In this document: positions 17,574-27,081 of the stretch, one piece after another
Numbering within the stretch: position 1 is the stretch's first letter
Layout of the letters: each line of letters starts with the position of its first letter
From: Spirochaetia bacterium UBA6919
Lineage (GTDB): Bacteria > Spirochaetota > UBA6919
DNA length: 64,000 bases
Assembly: GCA_002450905.1 (NCBI GenBank)
Contig: DKAT01000022.1
Coordinates: 18,993 to 82,992, forward strand
Direction: 5' to 3'
The notes under the pieces: generated by a model
What the model saw: the letters and a program-made list of their open reading frames with translations, nothing else
What the model was told of the DNA's origin: nothing
The model's database searches: none
Translations under genes and position numbers: made by a program

Positions 17574-19502
17574 ATGAATATCAATAAACTGCTAATCTAT
17601 CTCTTCATCATTCTAACACTCCCTGTTATTCATCAGAGCTATATCCACTCCAGAGGATTTGAAGTTGCTGTCGTTCATTTCTCCAATGAATCAGATGAAA
17701 AAAATAATCCCAATGGAAAATGGAATTGGTTATCCTCCATCCTCTGCTATACCCTTACAGATAACCTTCAATTTATAACGAATCTCCCTATAGCAAAACA
17801 AAAAGATATAGAAAGAATAAAAATACAGTATGCTGAAGAAGATTTCTTTGATGACGAAGAAAATTATATCCCTTTTGGAAAGAGAATCGGAGCAGACTAT
17901 ATCATATACGGCTCATATTCCATCAGATCCAATACCATATCTCTAAAAACAATACTCAAAAATATTCATAATAAAAAAACCCTTATTCAATTCACGATCA
18001 AACAATCTCTAAAAAAAATCAATTCCCTCTTCCATGAACAAACAACAAAATTAGCCACCACTATAGTGAATAATCTCTCGGATAGTAATTATCGCTACGA
18101 TCAAAAATCACTTATATCATACAACAATAATAATCCAAAAAGTATATCCTTCCTCAGAGAATACATGCTAGCCTGGACAGCCTATATACAGGAGTCTAAT
18201 CAATCCACAATAAAATACGCTCAGTTAGCTCTGAATACATCTCCAAACGATCTCAATACCCTTTATCTCCTTGGAAATGCCCATTCAAAACTTGGAGAAT
18301 ATTCCATTGCTATAATTTATTATAAAAAAGCATTCCGATTATCAAAACAATGGAAACTCAGAGGGATTTTCACCCGCATTACCATAAAAATTGCAAGATT
18401 ATATCATCTCTTTGGACAATATAAAAAATCCCTCAAGCTCCTTAACAAAATCGCTCATCTTAACGAGAAAAAAAACGATCACTATATGTTAGGATTAGTT
18501 TACAATAATATAGGAAATTATTACAAATTAAAGGGGGAGTACGATAAAATCTTTATCTATATAAATAAAGCACTTCAAACCTTTTATGATATAAAAAATG
18601 ATAGAGAATCTGCCCATTCCATTATCCTTCTCGGAATCATGTACTACACCAAAGGTGAATATAAAAAGGCCCAGGGTTATTTTAACAGCGGTTTAACAAT
18701 TCACCAAAAAAAGGCTCATCAGGAAAGCATTTTTCATGATTATATCCATATCGCAGAACTTGAAAAAATTAATGGTAATTACGATGAAAGCCTCGAATAT
18801 TTAAAAAGAGCATTAAAACTAGCAAAGGTCATAAATCTAAATCTATCCATCACTCTGGTATATAATGGATTTTCAAGTGTATATGATCTTAAAAACAATT
18901 ATAACTCAGCTAAAAAATATATCATAAGATCTATAAATATTATAAAACAAAATAATTACCAAAAAGACCTTGCAGGTGCATATACTCTTCTTGGGCTAAT
19001 CTATTATAACAAATCAAAATACAAACTAGCTCTCAAATACTATACCAAAGCCTTGGATATCAACACAAATCTGAATATCAAATCATCTATCGCTAAGGAC
19101 TACACCAATCTGGCTCTTGTTTATACATCACAAAAAAAATACAACAAAGCTATGACCCATTATCTCAAAGCATATGCAATCCGAAAAGAAATCGATGACA
19201 AAGTGGGAATGGCTATCACAAAAAACAGTTTCGCCCTTATTTATATCAACAGGGACAAAGATTACGACCGTGCTATAAAAACATATAAAAATACATTAAA
19301 GGACTTTAAATCCAATGATTACAAAGAAGGAATTGCCTTATCTTACTGGATGATTGGTTTAATATATGAAAAAAAAGAAAATAATGAAGAAGCTATTAAA
19401 TGGTATGAAAAATCACGGGATATGTATCTTGAAATGGAAAATCCCAACCACAAAAATTTACAAGCCCTAATCGATAATCTAAAACAAAATGAAAAAAAAT
19501 AA
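17574..19502 (+). CDS. Exported TPR protein with N-terminal FlgO/CsgG-like domain
   Basis: Protein of 642 residues with an N-terminal hydrophobic signal segment (LLIYLFIILTLPVI). Residues about 30-150 (EVAVVHFSNES, then KRIGADYIIYGSYSI) have the pattern of FlgO/CsgG/TolB-N-like domains, in which a strand ending in xGADYIIxGS is typical. Residues about 200-635 carry roughly ten TPRs (GEYSIAIIYYKKA, YNNIGNYYKLKGEYDK and so on). A periplasmic or envelope scaffold is likely. It is followed after 62 nt by mltG on the same strand. Confidence 0.72.
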   Translation: MNINKLLIYLFIILTLPVIHQSYIHSRGFEVAVVHFSNESDEKNNPNGKWNWLSSILCYTLTDNLQFITNLPIAKQKDIERIKIQYAEEDFFDDEENYIPFGKRIGADYIIYGSYSIRSNTISLKTILKNIHNKKTLIQFTIKQSLKKINSLFHEQTTKLATTIVNNLSDSNYRYDQKSLISYNNNNPKSISFLREYMLAWTAYIQESNQSTIKYAQLALNTSPNDLNTLYLLGNAHSKLGEYSIAIIYYKKAFRLSKQWKLRGIFTRITIKIARLYHLFGQYKKSLKLLNKIAHLNEKKNDHYMLGLVYNNIGNYYKLKGEYDKIFIYINKALQTFYDIKNDRESAHSIILLGIMYYTKGEYKKAQGYFNSGLTIHQKKAHQESIFHDYIHIAELEKINGNYDESLEYLKRALKLAKVINLNLSITLVYNGFSSVYDLKNNYNSAKKYIIRSINIIKQNNYQKDLAGAYTLLGLIYYNKSKYKLALKYYTKALDINTNLNIKSSIAKDYTNLALVYTSQKKYNKAMTHYLKAYAIRKEIDDKVGMAITKNSFALIYINRDKDYDRAIKTYKNTLKDFKSNDYKEGIALSYWMIGLIYEKKENNEEAIKWYEKSRDMYLEMENPNHKNLQALIDNLKQNEKK

Positions 19503-19564
19503 CTGGACTAATCGATTATCCGGACTATCAATATCTTAAACTATTACCGTAGAAGGAAAGTTTC

Positions 19565-20635
19565 ATGAGACTTATTAAATATCTTATTTTATTAATATTA
19601 CTAGTGATTATTTTCACAGGTTCCGCATTTTTTTATATCAACTCCCCTGAAGGAGATGGAAAAAAAATTAAATTCCTCATTAAAAAAGGTGAAACCCCAA
19701 GTCAAATTGCCAGTCGATTATATGAAAATAATCTTACAAAACACCACATATTTTTCCTCTACCTCACAAAATATTATCTCTCAAGGGGAAAAACTATCCA
19801 CAAAGGCTTATATCATCTCTCTACAAATCTCTCATCCCTCAATATTTTAGAAATGTTCACCACAAAAGGAGTTGCCCAGGAACCTCAAATCCATATTACA
19901 ATCAAAGAAGGGCATAATATCTTTGATATCGCCAAAACCCTCGTAAGAAAAGAAATTATTCAAAATGAAGACGAATTTATAAGTCTTGTAAAAAGTCCTG
20001 AAATCTTAAAAAAATATAATATTGAAGGAGATTCCCTCGAAGGATATCTCTATCCAGAGACGTATTCTATTCTAAAAACAGAAAATAAAACTGAATCCTT
20101 AAAATCTATCATTCACCGAATGGTTACGCTATTTAACAAAAAATTCCCTAAGGAAGATTTCGATCGCTTAAAAGATAAATTTAATCTCACAAAACACCAG
20201 GTCATTACCCTCGCATCCCTTATTGAAAAAGAAACAGGAGATTCTAAAGAAAAAAACATTGTCTCCTCTGTCTATCACAATCGATTGAAACGAAATATGA
20301 AGATGGAGTGTGACCCTACAGTAATCTATGCTCTCCTCCTAGAGGATAAATATAAAGGAAATTTATCCAGAAGACGAGGTGATCTAGATATCGATTCCCC
20401 CTATAATACTTATAGATACAAAGGCCTTCCCCCCTCTCCTATAGCTAATCCCAGCCGTGAAGCGATTATATCTGCCTTAAACCCTGATGACACGAATTAT
20501 ATTTATTTTGTAGCTCAAAATGACAAAACACATCTGTTTGCAACTACTTATAAAGAGCATTTACAAAACATTAAAATTTACCGAAAGTGGTGGATTGAAA
20601 ATCAAAGGAAAAAAAATAAAGCTGATTCAGAGTAA
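19565..20635 (+). CDS. mltG: MltG, endolytic murein transglycosylase
   Basis: YceG/MltG-family protein of 356 residues. One N-terminal membrane helix (about 3-25) is followed by a LysM-like part (IKKGETPSQIASRLYENN, then IKEGHNIFDIAKTL). The catalytic domain has ASLIEKETGD with the catalytic Glu at about 221, HNRLKRNMKMECDPTVIY, and SPYNTYRYKGLPPSPIANP. MltG cleaves nascent glycan strands in the periplasm and so sets glycan chain length. Preceded by AGAAGGAAAG close to the start. Catalytic residues are intact. Confidence 0.93.
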   Translation: MRLIKYLILLILLVIIFTGSAFFYINSPEGDGKKIKFLIKKGETPSQIASRLYENNLTKHHIFFLYLTKYYLSRGKTIHKGLYHLSTNLSSLNILEMFTTKGVAQEPQIHITIKEGHNIFDIAKTLVRKEIIQNEDEFISLVKSPEILKKYNIEGDSLEGYLYPETYSILKTENKTESLKSIIHRMVTLFNKKFPKEDFDRLKDKFNLTKHQVITLASLIEKETGDSKEKNIVSSVYHNRLKRNMKMECDPTVIYALLLEDKYKGNLSRRRGDLDIDSPYNTYRYKGLPPSPIANPSREAIISALNPDDTNYIYFVAQNDKTHLFATTYKEHLQNIKIYRKWWIENQRKKNKADSE

Positions 20636-20675
20636 TTTTTTAAAAGAACATCGACTGGTTAAGATACTAAACAAC

Positions 20676-20711
20676 ATCGGAATCAAAATTTTTAGTTCCG
20701 ATTGTCATTGG
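20676..20711. repeat. ATCGGAA...TTCCGAT hairpin repeat (copy 2)
   Basis: ATCGGAA at 20676-20682 and TTCCGAT at 20696-20702, followed by TGT as in copy 3. It sits in the gap between mltG and the convergent gene at 20776. A second small dyad, ATTGTC...GACAAT, overlaps its right side. Confidence 0.75.
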
Positions 20712-20775
20712 CTTCCGACAATAAGCTATACTCAGTTAAACTAATCCCTGGGAATATTTTCTGCAATAAAGATTA

Positions 20776-21132
20776 TCATTTTGTGTAGGATTGCCGAAGT
20801 ATTTTTAAGAGAATTTGGGTATCTGCAATAAAGTAAGGTCCCACCTCGAATGTTAAATCATCGGGATTGATGACGTCATAATCTTTCATGATATGTTTTT
20901 TTTCGTGGAATAAAAATAATAGAAGACCCGTAATAAAATCTAATTGTTCTTTTGTGAAAGAAATCTGTTTCTCATCTTTTAAGATTTCTTCAATAATTTT
21001 ACCAGCATTATTAAAATAGTGCTCAGGCTGGTCTTCTTCCACTGCAAAGCGAAACAACTTACGAAGGTCATTTGCCTTATCAATATTATTTACTCGGAAA
21101 TATACACTTCCATCATCCTGTTCTTCTGTCAA
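20776..21132 (-). CDS. Hypothetical protein
   Basis: Acidic protein of 118 residues, no signal peptide, mainly helical pattern (IIEEILKDEKQISFTKEQLD, LLLFLFHEKKH). It starts at TTG (21130-21132) with GGAG six bases upstream, a good ribosome-binding site, and no ATG alternative is better placed. It lies 148 nt downstream of the small TPR gene on the same strand. No family recognised. Confidence 0.6.
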   Translation of the reverse strand: MTEEQDDGSVYFRVNNIDKANDLRKLFRFAVEEDQPEHYFNNAGKIIEEILKDEKQISFTKEQLDFITGLLLFLFHEKKHIMKDYDVINPDDLTFEVGPYFIADTQILLKILRQSYTK

Positions 21133-21280
21133 AATCTGCTCCGAATTATAAATAACAATCTATTATAAGATATCAATGCAGATCTATCATCTACCAGATT
21201 TCTATTTTTATATGATTGTGAGTTAAATATAATGAATAGATCATAAATTATCTATAAAAATTTCGATAGAAATTATTCAA

Positions 21281-21925
21281 CTACTCTAATACCTGATGTG
21301 CTTCACTTGGTAATAGATAAGTACCTTTTTTTTTAAGGATCTTATTTAATTTTTTAAACTTTCTTAAATACCACATTGCTTTGAAAAACTTTTCCTGTTC
21401 TTTATATAACATTGAAATATTAAAATAATAATAAGCTAAGCGATCCATAGCATTTAATTGTTTTATTTCAGAAATAGCTTTTTGATAGAAATAATAAGCC
21501 TTCTCAAAATCTTTATTTATTCTATGTGCTAATGCAATATTATTGTAACATCTGGATATCTCAAGGGGTTTTTTCATATTTTTCACGATATCCAAGGACA
21601 TATAATAATATCGGAGTGATTCAGAGATTTCATTTTTTTGAGACTGGAGATATCCTATGGCATTATATGCACGGGCAATATCCATCTGGTGCTCTGCTTC
21701 CAAACAATAATACAGATACCGATTAAAATAACCCTCAGCCTCATCATATCGTTGTAAGATAGCAAACATATTTCCCAGTCTTAAATAAGGGGGACGGAAT
21801 CTGGGATCTCTTTTTAATGCCAGTCTGCAGAGATAAATCGCTTCGGGGTACTGTCTAGCTATATATAACTTGTAACTTGAATTATAATATTCTTCTGCGG
21901 TGTTTTTTTTAATCAGGATGTCCAT
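21281..21925 (-). CDS. Small TPR-repeat protein
   Basis: Protein of 214 residues made almost entirely of TPRs (EAIYLCRLALKRDPRFRPPY, YDEAEGYFNRYL, ARAYNAIGYLQSQ, RCYNNIALAHR), about five units. There is no signal peptide, so it is cytoplasmic, unlike the other TPR proteins here. TPRs mediate protein-protein contacts; the partner is unknown. The C-terminal KKLNKILKKKGTYLL is strongly basic. Confidence 0.72.
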   Translation of the reverse strand: MDILIKKNTAEEYYNSSYKLYIARQYPEAIYLCRLALKRDPRFRPPYLRLGNMFAILQRYDEAEGYFNRYLYYCLEAEHQMDIARAYNAIGYLQSQKNEISESLRYYYMSLDIVKNMKKPLEISRCYNNIALAHRINKDFEKAYYFYQKAISEIKQLNAMDRLAYYYFNISMLYKEQEKFFKAMWYLRKFKKLNKILKKKGTYLLPSEAHQVLE

Positions 21926-22385
21926 TGAATCAATATTCTTTGTTTAAATAATAACTATTTTTTTTCTAAATAAATTAACACGATTAATCAGATCGTCAAA
22001 CTTAGGATAAATAATTATATTGTTACTGACATAAAAATATCGTCATTTTAATATAGTTTTTTTTAATTATTGAATAATAAGAAACAATTTATATTATTAA
22101 TGCTTAGATACTTATTATTTTAATAATTTTTTTTAAAAAAAATATTTAAGTATATTTTGAAGTGTTTAAATTCTCTCGAATGTGAGGTAAAGTACTTCTC
22201 AACACTATAATTTTTTGTTATATACTAAGAAGCTTTACTAATTTGTATGGAAATTTACTGTAAATTCTCAAAACAGAACATCCATTATCAAACATGGTTC
22301 ACGGATTTACCATGACATCATAAGTAATGGATTTTATTGTTTATGAATTCAGGTATAGTAAAATGAACTATTTGTTGGGTTATTT
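21926..22385. other. AT-rich intergenic region between divergent genes
   Basis: About 460 bases between the minus-strand TPR gene and the plus-strand retropepsin gene. It is very AT-rich, with long T and A runs near 22060-22145. It contains the CATGGT...ACCATG dyad at 22293-22314 (see repeat entry). Promoters for both genes must lie here, but no single strong consensus stands out. Confidence 0.5.
22293..22325. repeat. CATGGTTC...ACCATGACA dyad (related to the pair at 49.6 and 50 kb)
   Basis: CATGGT at 22293-22298 pairs with ACCATG at 22309-22314, followed by ACATC. The copy at 49630 has the same outer arms followed by ACAAT; only the loop differs. The element lies upstream of the retropepsin gene. 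Confidence 0.5.
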
Positions 22386-22931
22386 ATGTTAAGTCAAAAA
22401 AACTATTATGGATACAAAGAAAAATATTTGAAAGATTACTGGATTATAATCCCATTTATTGTTATCATCCTGTTATCATCTTGCAACTCATCTAATCGTA
22501 ATCAGGATGTTGTTGGATGGGTGGAGCGTGTCAGGGTATATCCATCAAAATTATCTTTCAAAGCTAAACTGGATACAGGAGCTAAACACTCATCCCTTCA
22601 TGCAACCAATATAAAACCATTTATTAAGAATGGAAAGCAGTGGGTTCGATTTACTTTGGATAATGGAAAGAAGACAGTAACCCTTGAAGAACCAATTTTC
22701 CGTGTTGCTCAAATTAAAAGTCGTTCTGAGGAAAAGAAAGTTTCCGATCGATATGTTATAAAATTAAAAATATGTCTGGGAAACATCAGTAAAACTGCAG
22801 AGGTCAATCTCACAGATCGAAGTCAGTTTATTTATCCCATGTTACTGGGTAGAAGCTTTTTAGAAGGATATTTTCTTATAGATTCCACCAAAACATTATC
22901 TATAAAACCAAATTGTAAACAAAAGAAGTAG
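22386..22931 (+). CDS. Retropepsin-like putative ATP-dependent zinc protease, lipoprotein
   Basis: Protein of 181 residues with a lipobox (IIPFIVIILLSSC, Cys33). The mature part is the Zn_protease/RimK-associated retropepsin domain: GWVERVRVYP, then KAKLDTGAKHSSLHA with the aspartyl-type DTGA at 63-66, and YPMLLGRSFL near the end. Such proteins are encoded beside RimK-like ATP-grasp ligases, as here. The lipid anchor places it in the periplasm. It is followed after 5 nt by the transglutaminase-7TM gene, so the three genes form one operon. Confidence 0.85.
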   Translation: MLSQKNYYGYKEKYLKDYWIIIPFIVIILLSSCNSSNRNQDVVGWVERVRVYPSKLSFKAKLDTGAKHSSLHATNIKPFIKNGKQWVRFTLDNGKKTVTLEEPIFRVAQIKSRSEEKKVSDRYVIKLKICLGNISKTAEVNLTDRSQFIYPMLLGRSFLEGYFLIDSTKTLSIKPNCKQKK

Positions 22932-22936
22932 TTATT

Positions 22937-24460
22937 ATGAAAGACAAACACCTCAAAGTTTTATCCTTAATTCTATTCATAATTGGAATAGGATTATTTT
23001 TATATAAAGTAATTTCATTAAATTTCCCTTTAAACCCGAGTGAAAGTATCTCTGTCTGGACTGTGGAAGCAAAGTTTACTTTCAAAGCCCAGGATAAACC
23101 GGTTATCGCATCCTTATACCTACCCAGAAAGAATCAACCCTATATTATCACATCAGAACATTTCATATCACGTGGTTACGGGGTAAACACAGACATAAAA
23201 GATGGTGCACGAATAACCAGGTGGTCTAAAAGGAATGTAGACGGACTCCAAACCCTCTATTATAGAGCCGTTGTAAGAAGGTCAACCAAGAAGAGAAAGT
23301 GGAAAGCTTTAGCTGAACCAAAAATAATACCGCATGGCTATGATGAAACCAATTTAAGTGCTGCAAAATCCATTTTAAGCGGAATCAAGAATCGATCTGC
23401 GAATACAGAAACTATGGTTTCAGAACTTCTTAAAATACTCAATAACAAAACAGATAATAACGTCTCATTACTTCTCAAAGATAGAAAATCGATTACAACA
23501 CTAGCTAAATTGACTGTAGCAGTAAAGATTTTATCCCTTGAAAAAATACCAGCCCGAATAGTCCATGGAATAAATATAGAGAAGTCCACTAAACACGCAA
23601 GGATCATTCATTGGTTAGAGGTATTTGAAAAAGGATTCTGGATACCATTTAATCCCATTACAGCGACTAGAAAAATACCCCGGAATTATTTCCACTGGTG
23701 GATAGGTTCCGATAAAATATATGATCTTGAGGGTGGTAGTAGTCCTCGTATTCGTATAGCTGTAATAAAAACTGTAGAAAATGCTGTCAGCGATGTTATA
23801 AAAAAAGGTAAGACAATTTTTCCTGTTATACACTACTTTTCATTGTTTAATCTCCCTGTTCAAACCCAGTCTATATATAAAATTCTTCTTGTGATTCCTG
23901 TAGGAATTGTCTTATTAGTCTTTTTAAGAAACGTAGTAGGTATAAAAAGCTTTGGAACATTTACTCCTGTGTTAATAGCTTTGGCATTCAGAGAAACACA
24001 GCTTCTTTGGGGACTTATCCTATTTTCTTTTGTAGTCAGCCTTGGACTTGGTATCCGGTTCTATTTAGATCATCTAAAGCTACTTCTGGTGCCAAGATTA
24101 GCTACAGTACTTACTCTGGTTGTTTTAACCCTTGTATTTGTTAGTATTATCTCTGATAAACTGGGAATGGAGAGAGGATTATCCATAGCACTCTTTCCTA
24201 TGGTAATTTTAACAATGACGATTGAAAGAATGTCTATTGTATGGGAAGAAATGGGAGCTGTAGAAGCCTATAAGCAAGGATTAGGAAGCCTTTTGATTGC
24301 CTCTTTAGCATATTTATTCATGTTTAACAAGTATACAGAGCATCTAACCTATATGTTTCCCGAACTACTCTTAATTTTAGTAATGTTTACCCTCTGGATG
24401 GGTCGGTATTCTGGATATCGGCTAATAGAATTATATCGCTTTAAAGAGTTTGCAAAATGA
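22937..24460 (+). CDS. Inactive transglutaminase domain fused to seven membrane helices
   Basis: Protein of 507 residues. One N-terminal membrane anchor (VLSLILFIIGIGLFLYKVI) is followed by a periplasmic region of about 270 residues with the inactive transglutaminase pattern (LTVAVKILSLEKIPARIVHG, then WLEVFEKGFWIPFNP), lacking a visible catalytic Cys. From about residue 308 there are about seven hydrophobic helices (YKILLVIPVGIVLLVFL, LATVLTLVVLTLVFVSII and others). This architecture is known only beside retropepsin and ATP-grasp partners. The stop overlaps the next start (ATGA). Confidence 0.87.
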   Translation: MKDKHLKVLSLILFIIGIGLFLYKVISLNFPLNPSESISVWTVEAKFTFKAQDKPVIASLYLPRKNQPYIITSEHFISRGYGVNTDIKDGARITRWSKRNVDGLQTLYYRAVVRRSTKKRKWKALAEPKIIPHGYDETNLSAAKSILSGIKNRSANTETMVSELLKILNNKTDNNVSLLLKDRKSITTLAKLTVAVKILSLEKIPARIVHGINIEKSTKHARIIHWLEVFEKGFWIPFNPITATRKIPRNYFHWWIGSDKIYDLEGGSSPRIRIAVIKTVENAVSDVIKKGKTIFPVIHYFSLFNLPVQTQSIYKILLVIPVGIVLLVFLRNVVGIKSFGTFTPVLIALAFRETQLLWGLILFSFVVSLGLGIRFYLDHLKLLLVPRLATVLTLVVLTLVFVSIISDKLGMERGLSIALFPMVILTMTIERMSIVWEEMGAVEAYKQGLGSLLIASLAYLFMFNKYTEHLTYMFPELLLILVMFTLWMGRYSGYRLIELYRFKEFAK

Positions 24461-25422
24461 AAATACCCCTAATCCATACCTGCAAACGTTTAAAAGAAAG
24501 AGGTGTAGTTGGGATCAATCGAAGAAATGCTGAATACACCTTAAAATATAACAAGCGAAAGCTGTATCCCCTTGTTGATGACAAGCTCAGGACAAAACAA
24601 CTGGCTATTTTAGAGGATATCGCAGTACCTGATCTCTACGACGTCGTTGAATCTCAGGCTCAGAAAAAAGAAATGCTTGATATCCTTAAGTATTACAATG
24701 ATTTTGTTATAAAACCAGCCAGAGGAAGCGGCGGAAATGGTATCCTTGTTATATCTGGCAAGTCAAAAGATATGTTTCGTAAGCTGAACGGTGTTCTCAT
24801 GGCTCCTGAAGAGCTGAATTACCATGTTTCAAAGATTATAAGCGGAATGTATAGTCTTGGAGGACATCCTGATAAGGCTCTCATAGAATATAAAGTGCAA
24901 TTTGACCCTGTCTTTGAAGTTATCAGCTATCTTGGAGTGCCTGATATACGGGTGATAGTATTATTTGGTGTACCTGTGATGTCTATGGTTCGTCTACCCA
25001 CTCGATTATCAGATGGGAAAGCAAATTTACACCAAGGGGCTATTGGTGCTGGTATTGATATAGCTACTGGAAAAACTCTAACTGCCGTTTGGCGTAATGA
25101 TATTATCTATGAGCACCCGGATACAGGATATCCTGTGAGTGGCATTACCATACCCAGCTGGGATATTTTATTAACTATATCAGCAAAATGTTTTGAATTG
25201 ACCGGACTTGGTTATCTGGGTGTGGATATTGTTTTGGATAAAAAACTGGGTCCTCTCATCTTGGAACTTAATGCCAGACCTGGATTAAACATACAGATCG
25301 CTAATCAGACTGGACTACTAAAACGACTTGAAATGGTCGAAAAACATTATAAAGACTTAAAAAATGTGACTGAACGAATTGATTTTGCCAAACAGAATTT
25401 TGCCCATGGAAAAATAATATAA
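24457..25422 (+). CDS. RimK-like ATP-grasp ligase (alpha-L-glutamate ligase-like)
   Basis: ATP-grasp protein of 321 residues. Visible motifs are FVIKPARGSGGNGILVI (nucleotide-binding lysine and glycine loop, about 86-102), DIRVIVLFGVPVMSMVR, GVDIVLDKKLGPLILELNARPGLNIQ (metal-binding Asp, Glu and Asn). It would form an amide or peptide bond with an amino acid, probably glutamate. Third gene of the retropepsin-transglutaminase-ligase operon, overlapping the second by 4 nt. Its substrate is not shown by the sequence. Confidence 0.87.
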   Translation: MKIPLIHTCKRLKERGVVGINRRNAEYTLKYNKRKLYPLVDDKLRTKQLAILEDIAVPDLYDVVESQAQKKEMLDILKYYNDFVIKPARGSGGNGILVISGKSKDMFRKLNGVLMAPEELNYHVSKIISGMYSLGGHPDKALIEYKVQFDPVFEVISYLGVPDIRVIVLFGVPVMSMVRLPTRLSDGKANLHQGAIGAGIDIATGKTLTAVWRNDIIYEHPDTGYPVSGITIPSWDILLTISAKCFELTGLGYLGVDIVLDKKLGPLILELNARPGLNIQIANQTGLLKRLEMVEKHYKDLKNVTERIDFAKQNFAHGKII

Positions 25423-25585
25423 ACAAATAACAAGCATAATTTCCTTGTCCCTTTGATAAATAAATCATTTTCTAATGAAATATTACAGTTTTTTATAATG
25501 TCATTAAGTTATTTTATTATCTTATGTCGATGATAAAAAAAATCACTTGCATTGGATTGAAAATTATAAAATATCAGAGGGAACC

Positions 25586-26254
25586 ATGAAACAAACACAA
25601 TTCTATATTATCATATTTATTTTTGTACTCATTTCATTTTCACACATATCTGCAAAAGATGAATTGTTTGATGATAACACCAAAAATAATCACTCAACCG
25701 CAAAATCATCCACTCGATCAAGCCAGCGAATATTAAGTGTAGTCCAATTTGCAAAAGATTTAGTCGGCAGCAAAAGCAGATATTTTTCTCTGGGTGATAG
25801 TACTTTTCGTGGAGATTGCTCAGGATTTGTCTCCTATGTATTTGCATCCCAAAATATTTATCTCATCGACGGATCCGTTAATTTCACTGCCAGACAAGGT
25901 TTAGTCTATGGTATATTTTTATCCATGAAAAAGAATCATAAAATCCATTATAATAAACATCCGAAAATTGGGGATATTGTTTTCTTCCACAACACTTTTG
26001 ATATGAATCGGGATGGTCGTGTCAATGATCATTTCACCCATATCGGCGTCGTGGAGAGTGTTGCAACTGATGGAACCATTTATTTTATTCACTATTTCAA
26101 CCCCTGGATGGGAGTCTCACGAGATAGAATGAATTTATATTATCCCAATAGTATCTATAAAAACAGTTACGTCAGAAGTCCACGTTATCACAACCCAGGC
26201 GGACAATATCTCTCAGGTCAACTATTCGCAGGTTTTGGTACAATAAAATCATAA
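25586..26254 (+). CDS. Secreted NlpC/P60-like cysteine peptidase
   Basis: Protein of 222 residues with a signal peptide ending near HISA/KDE. The catalytic pattern is DCSGFVSYVF (Cys), HFTHIGVVE (His) and FIHYF (third polar residue). NlpC/P60 enzymes cut peptide cross-bridges of peptidoglycan. DMNRDGRVNDHFTH resembles a calcium-type loop. The frame opens at 25547, but the ATG at 25586 with GAGGGA at 25577-25582 gives a clean signal peptide. Its position next to the ATP-grasp operon may reflect a shared role in the wall. Confidence 0.75.
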   Translation: MKQTQFYIIIFIFVLISFSHISAKDELFDDNTKNNHSTAKSSTRSSQRILSVVQFAKDLVGSKSRYFSLGDSTFRGDCSGFVSYVFASQNIYLIDGSVNFTARQGLVYGIFLSMKKNHKIHYNKHPKIGDIVFFHNTFDMNRDGRVNDHFTHIGVVESVATDGTIYFIHYFNPWMGVSRDRMNLYYPNSIYKNSYVRSPRYHNPGGQYLSGQLFAGFGTIKS

Positions 26255-26258
26255 CAAA

Positions 26259-26984
26259 TCATTTTTTATTAGGTAGAAGGGGACGTATTTCCACCCGACT
26301 CATGAGATGACCACTTCGGGTATTCACCACATCATAAATCGCCTCAGCAACATCCATCGCAGTGAGTTTCCACGTCTCATCATCGGATTCCTGGATATGA
26401 TCATTGAAAGGGGTATTTACAGATCCTGGCATGATGATACTCACTTTGATATTATGATGGCGAACATCCAGCATAAGACATTCTGAGAACCCCAGAAGGG
26501 CAAATTTGGAAGCACAATAAGCACCACCACCAGCAAAGGTATTTCGACTGGCTAATGATCCCACATTAACTATATGCCCTTTTTTTTGAGATATCATCAA
26601 AGGTAAAATCTCTTTGGTTAAGTAAAACAACCCGGTAAGATTAGTATTTATAACACTGTTCCACTCTTCATGACTCATTTCAGAAATACTTTTAAATATT
26701 CCAATACCAGCATTATTTACCAGAACGTCAACTCTCCCATAATCTGAATTGATTTTATTAATTAGTTCTTTGGATTGATCAGGATTACGGACATCAAAGA
26801 GATACCCTTTGCTCTCAATTGCACCCATTTTTTTGAACTCATCTTCCAAAGAAGGAATACTGCTCTGATTTCGCGTCGTAAATATGACTGTAGATTTATT
26901 CCGAGAAAATAATTCGCAGGTTGCCTTACCAATTCCCTTATTCCCACCAGTGATTAAAACAACAGGATTTTCTAAATAATTCAT
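26259..26984 (-). CDS. Short-chain dehydrogenase/reductase
   Basis: Classical SDR of 241 residues. Cofactor loop TGGNKGIG (12-19), NNAG (90-93), catalytic Ser143 (NVGSLASR), Tyr156 and Lys160 (YCASK). Substrate cannot be told from sequence; it is NAD(P)-dependent by family. A good AAGGAAG precedes the start. It ends 4 nt from the convergent NlpC/P60 gene, so the two share their 3' end region. Confidence 0.88.
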   Translation of the reverse strand: MNYLENPVVLITGGNKGIGKATCELFSRNKSTVIFTTRNQSSIPSLEDEFKKMGAIESKGYLFDVRNPDQSKELINKINSDYGRVDVLVNNAGIGIFKSISEMSHEEWNSVINTNLTGLFYLTKEILPLMISQKKGHIVNVGSLASRNTFAGGGAYCASKFALLGFSECLMLDVRHHNIKVSIIMPGSVNTPFNDHIQESDDETWKLTAMDVAEAIYDVVNTRSGHLMSRVEIRPLLPNKK

Positions 26985-27081
26985 ATTTACTTCCTTATAT
27001 TATTGACTTGGGATTAAATATAGAGGTGATTAAAATAAAATACTTATCATCATAAGATGACACGGTGATTTATAAGAAGAT

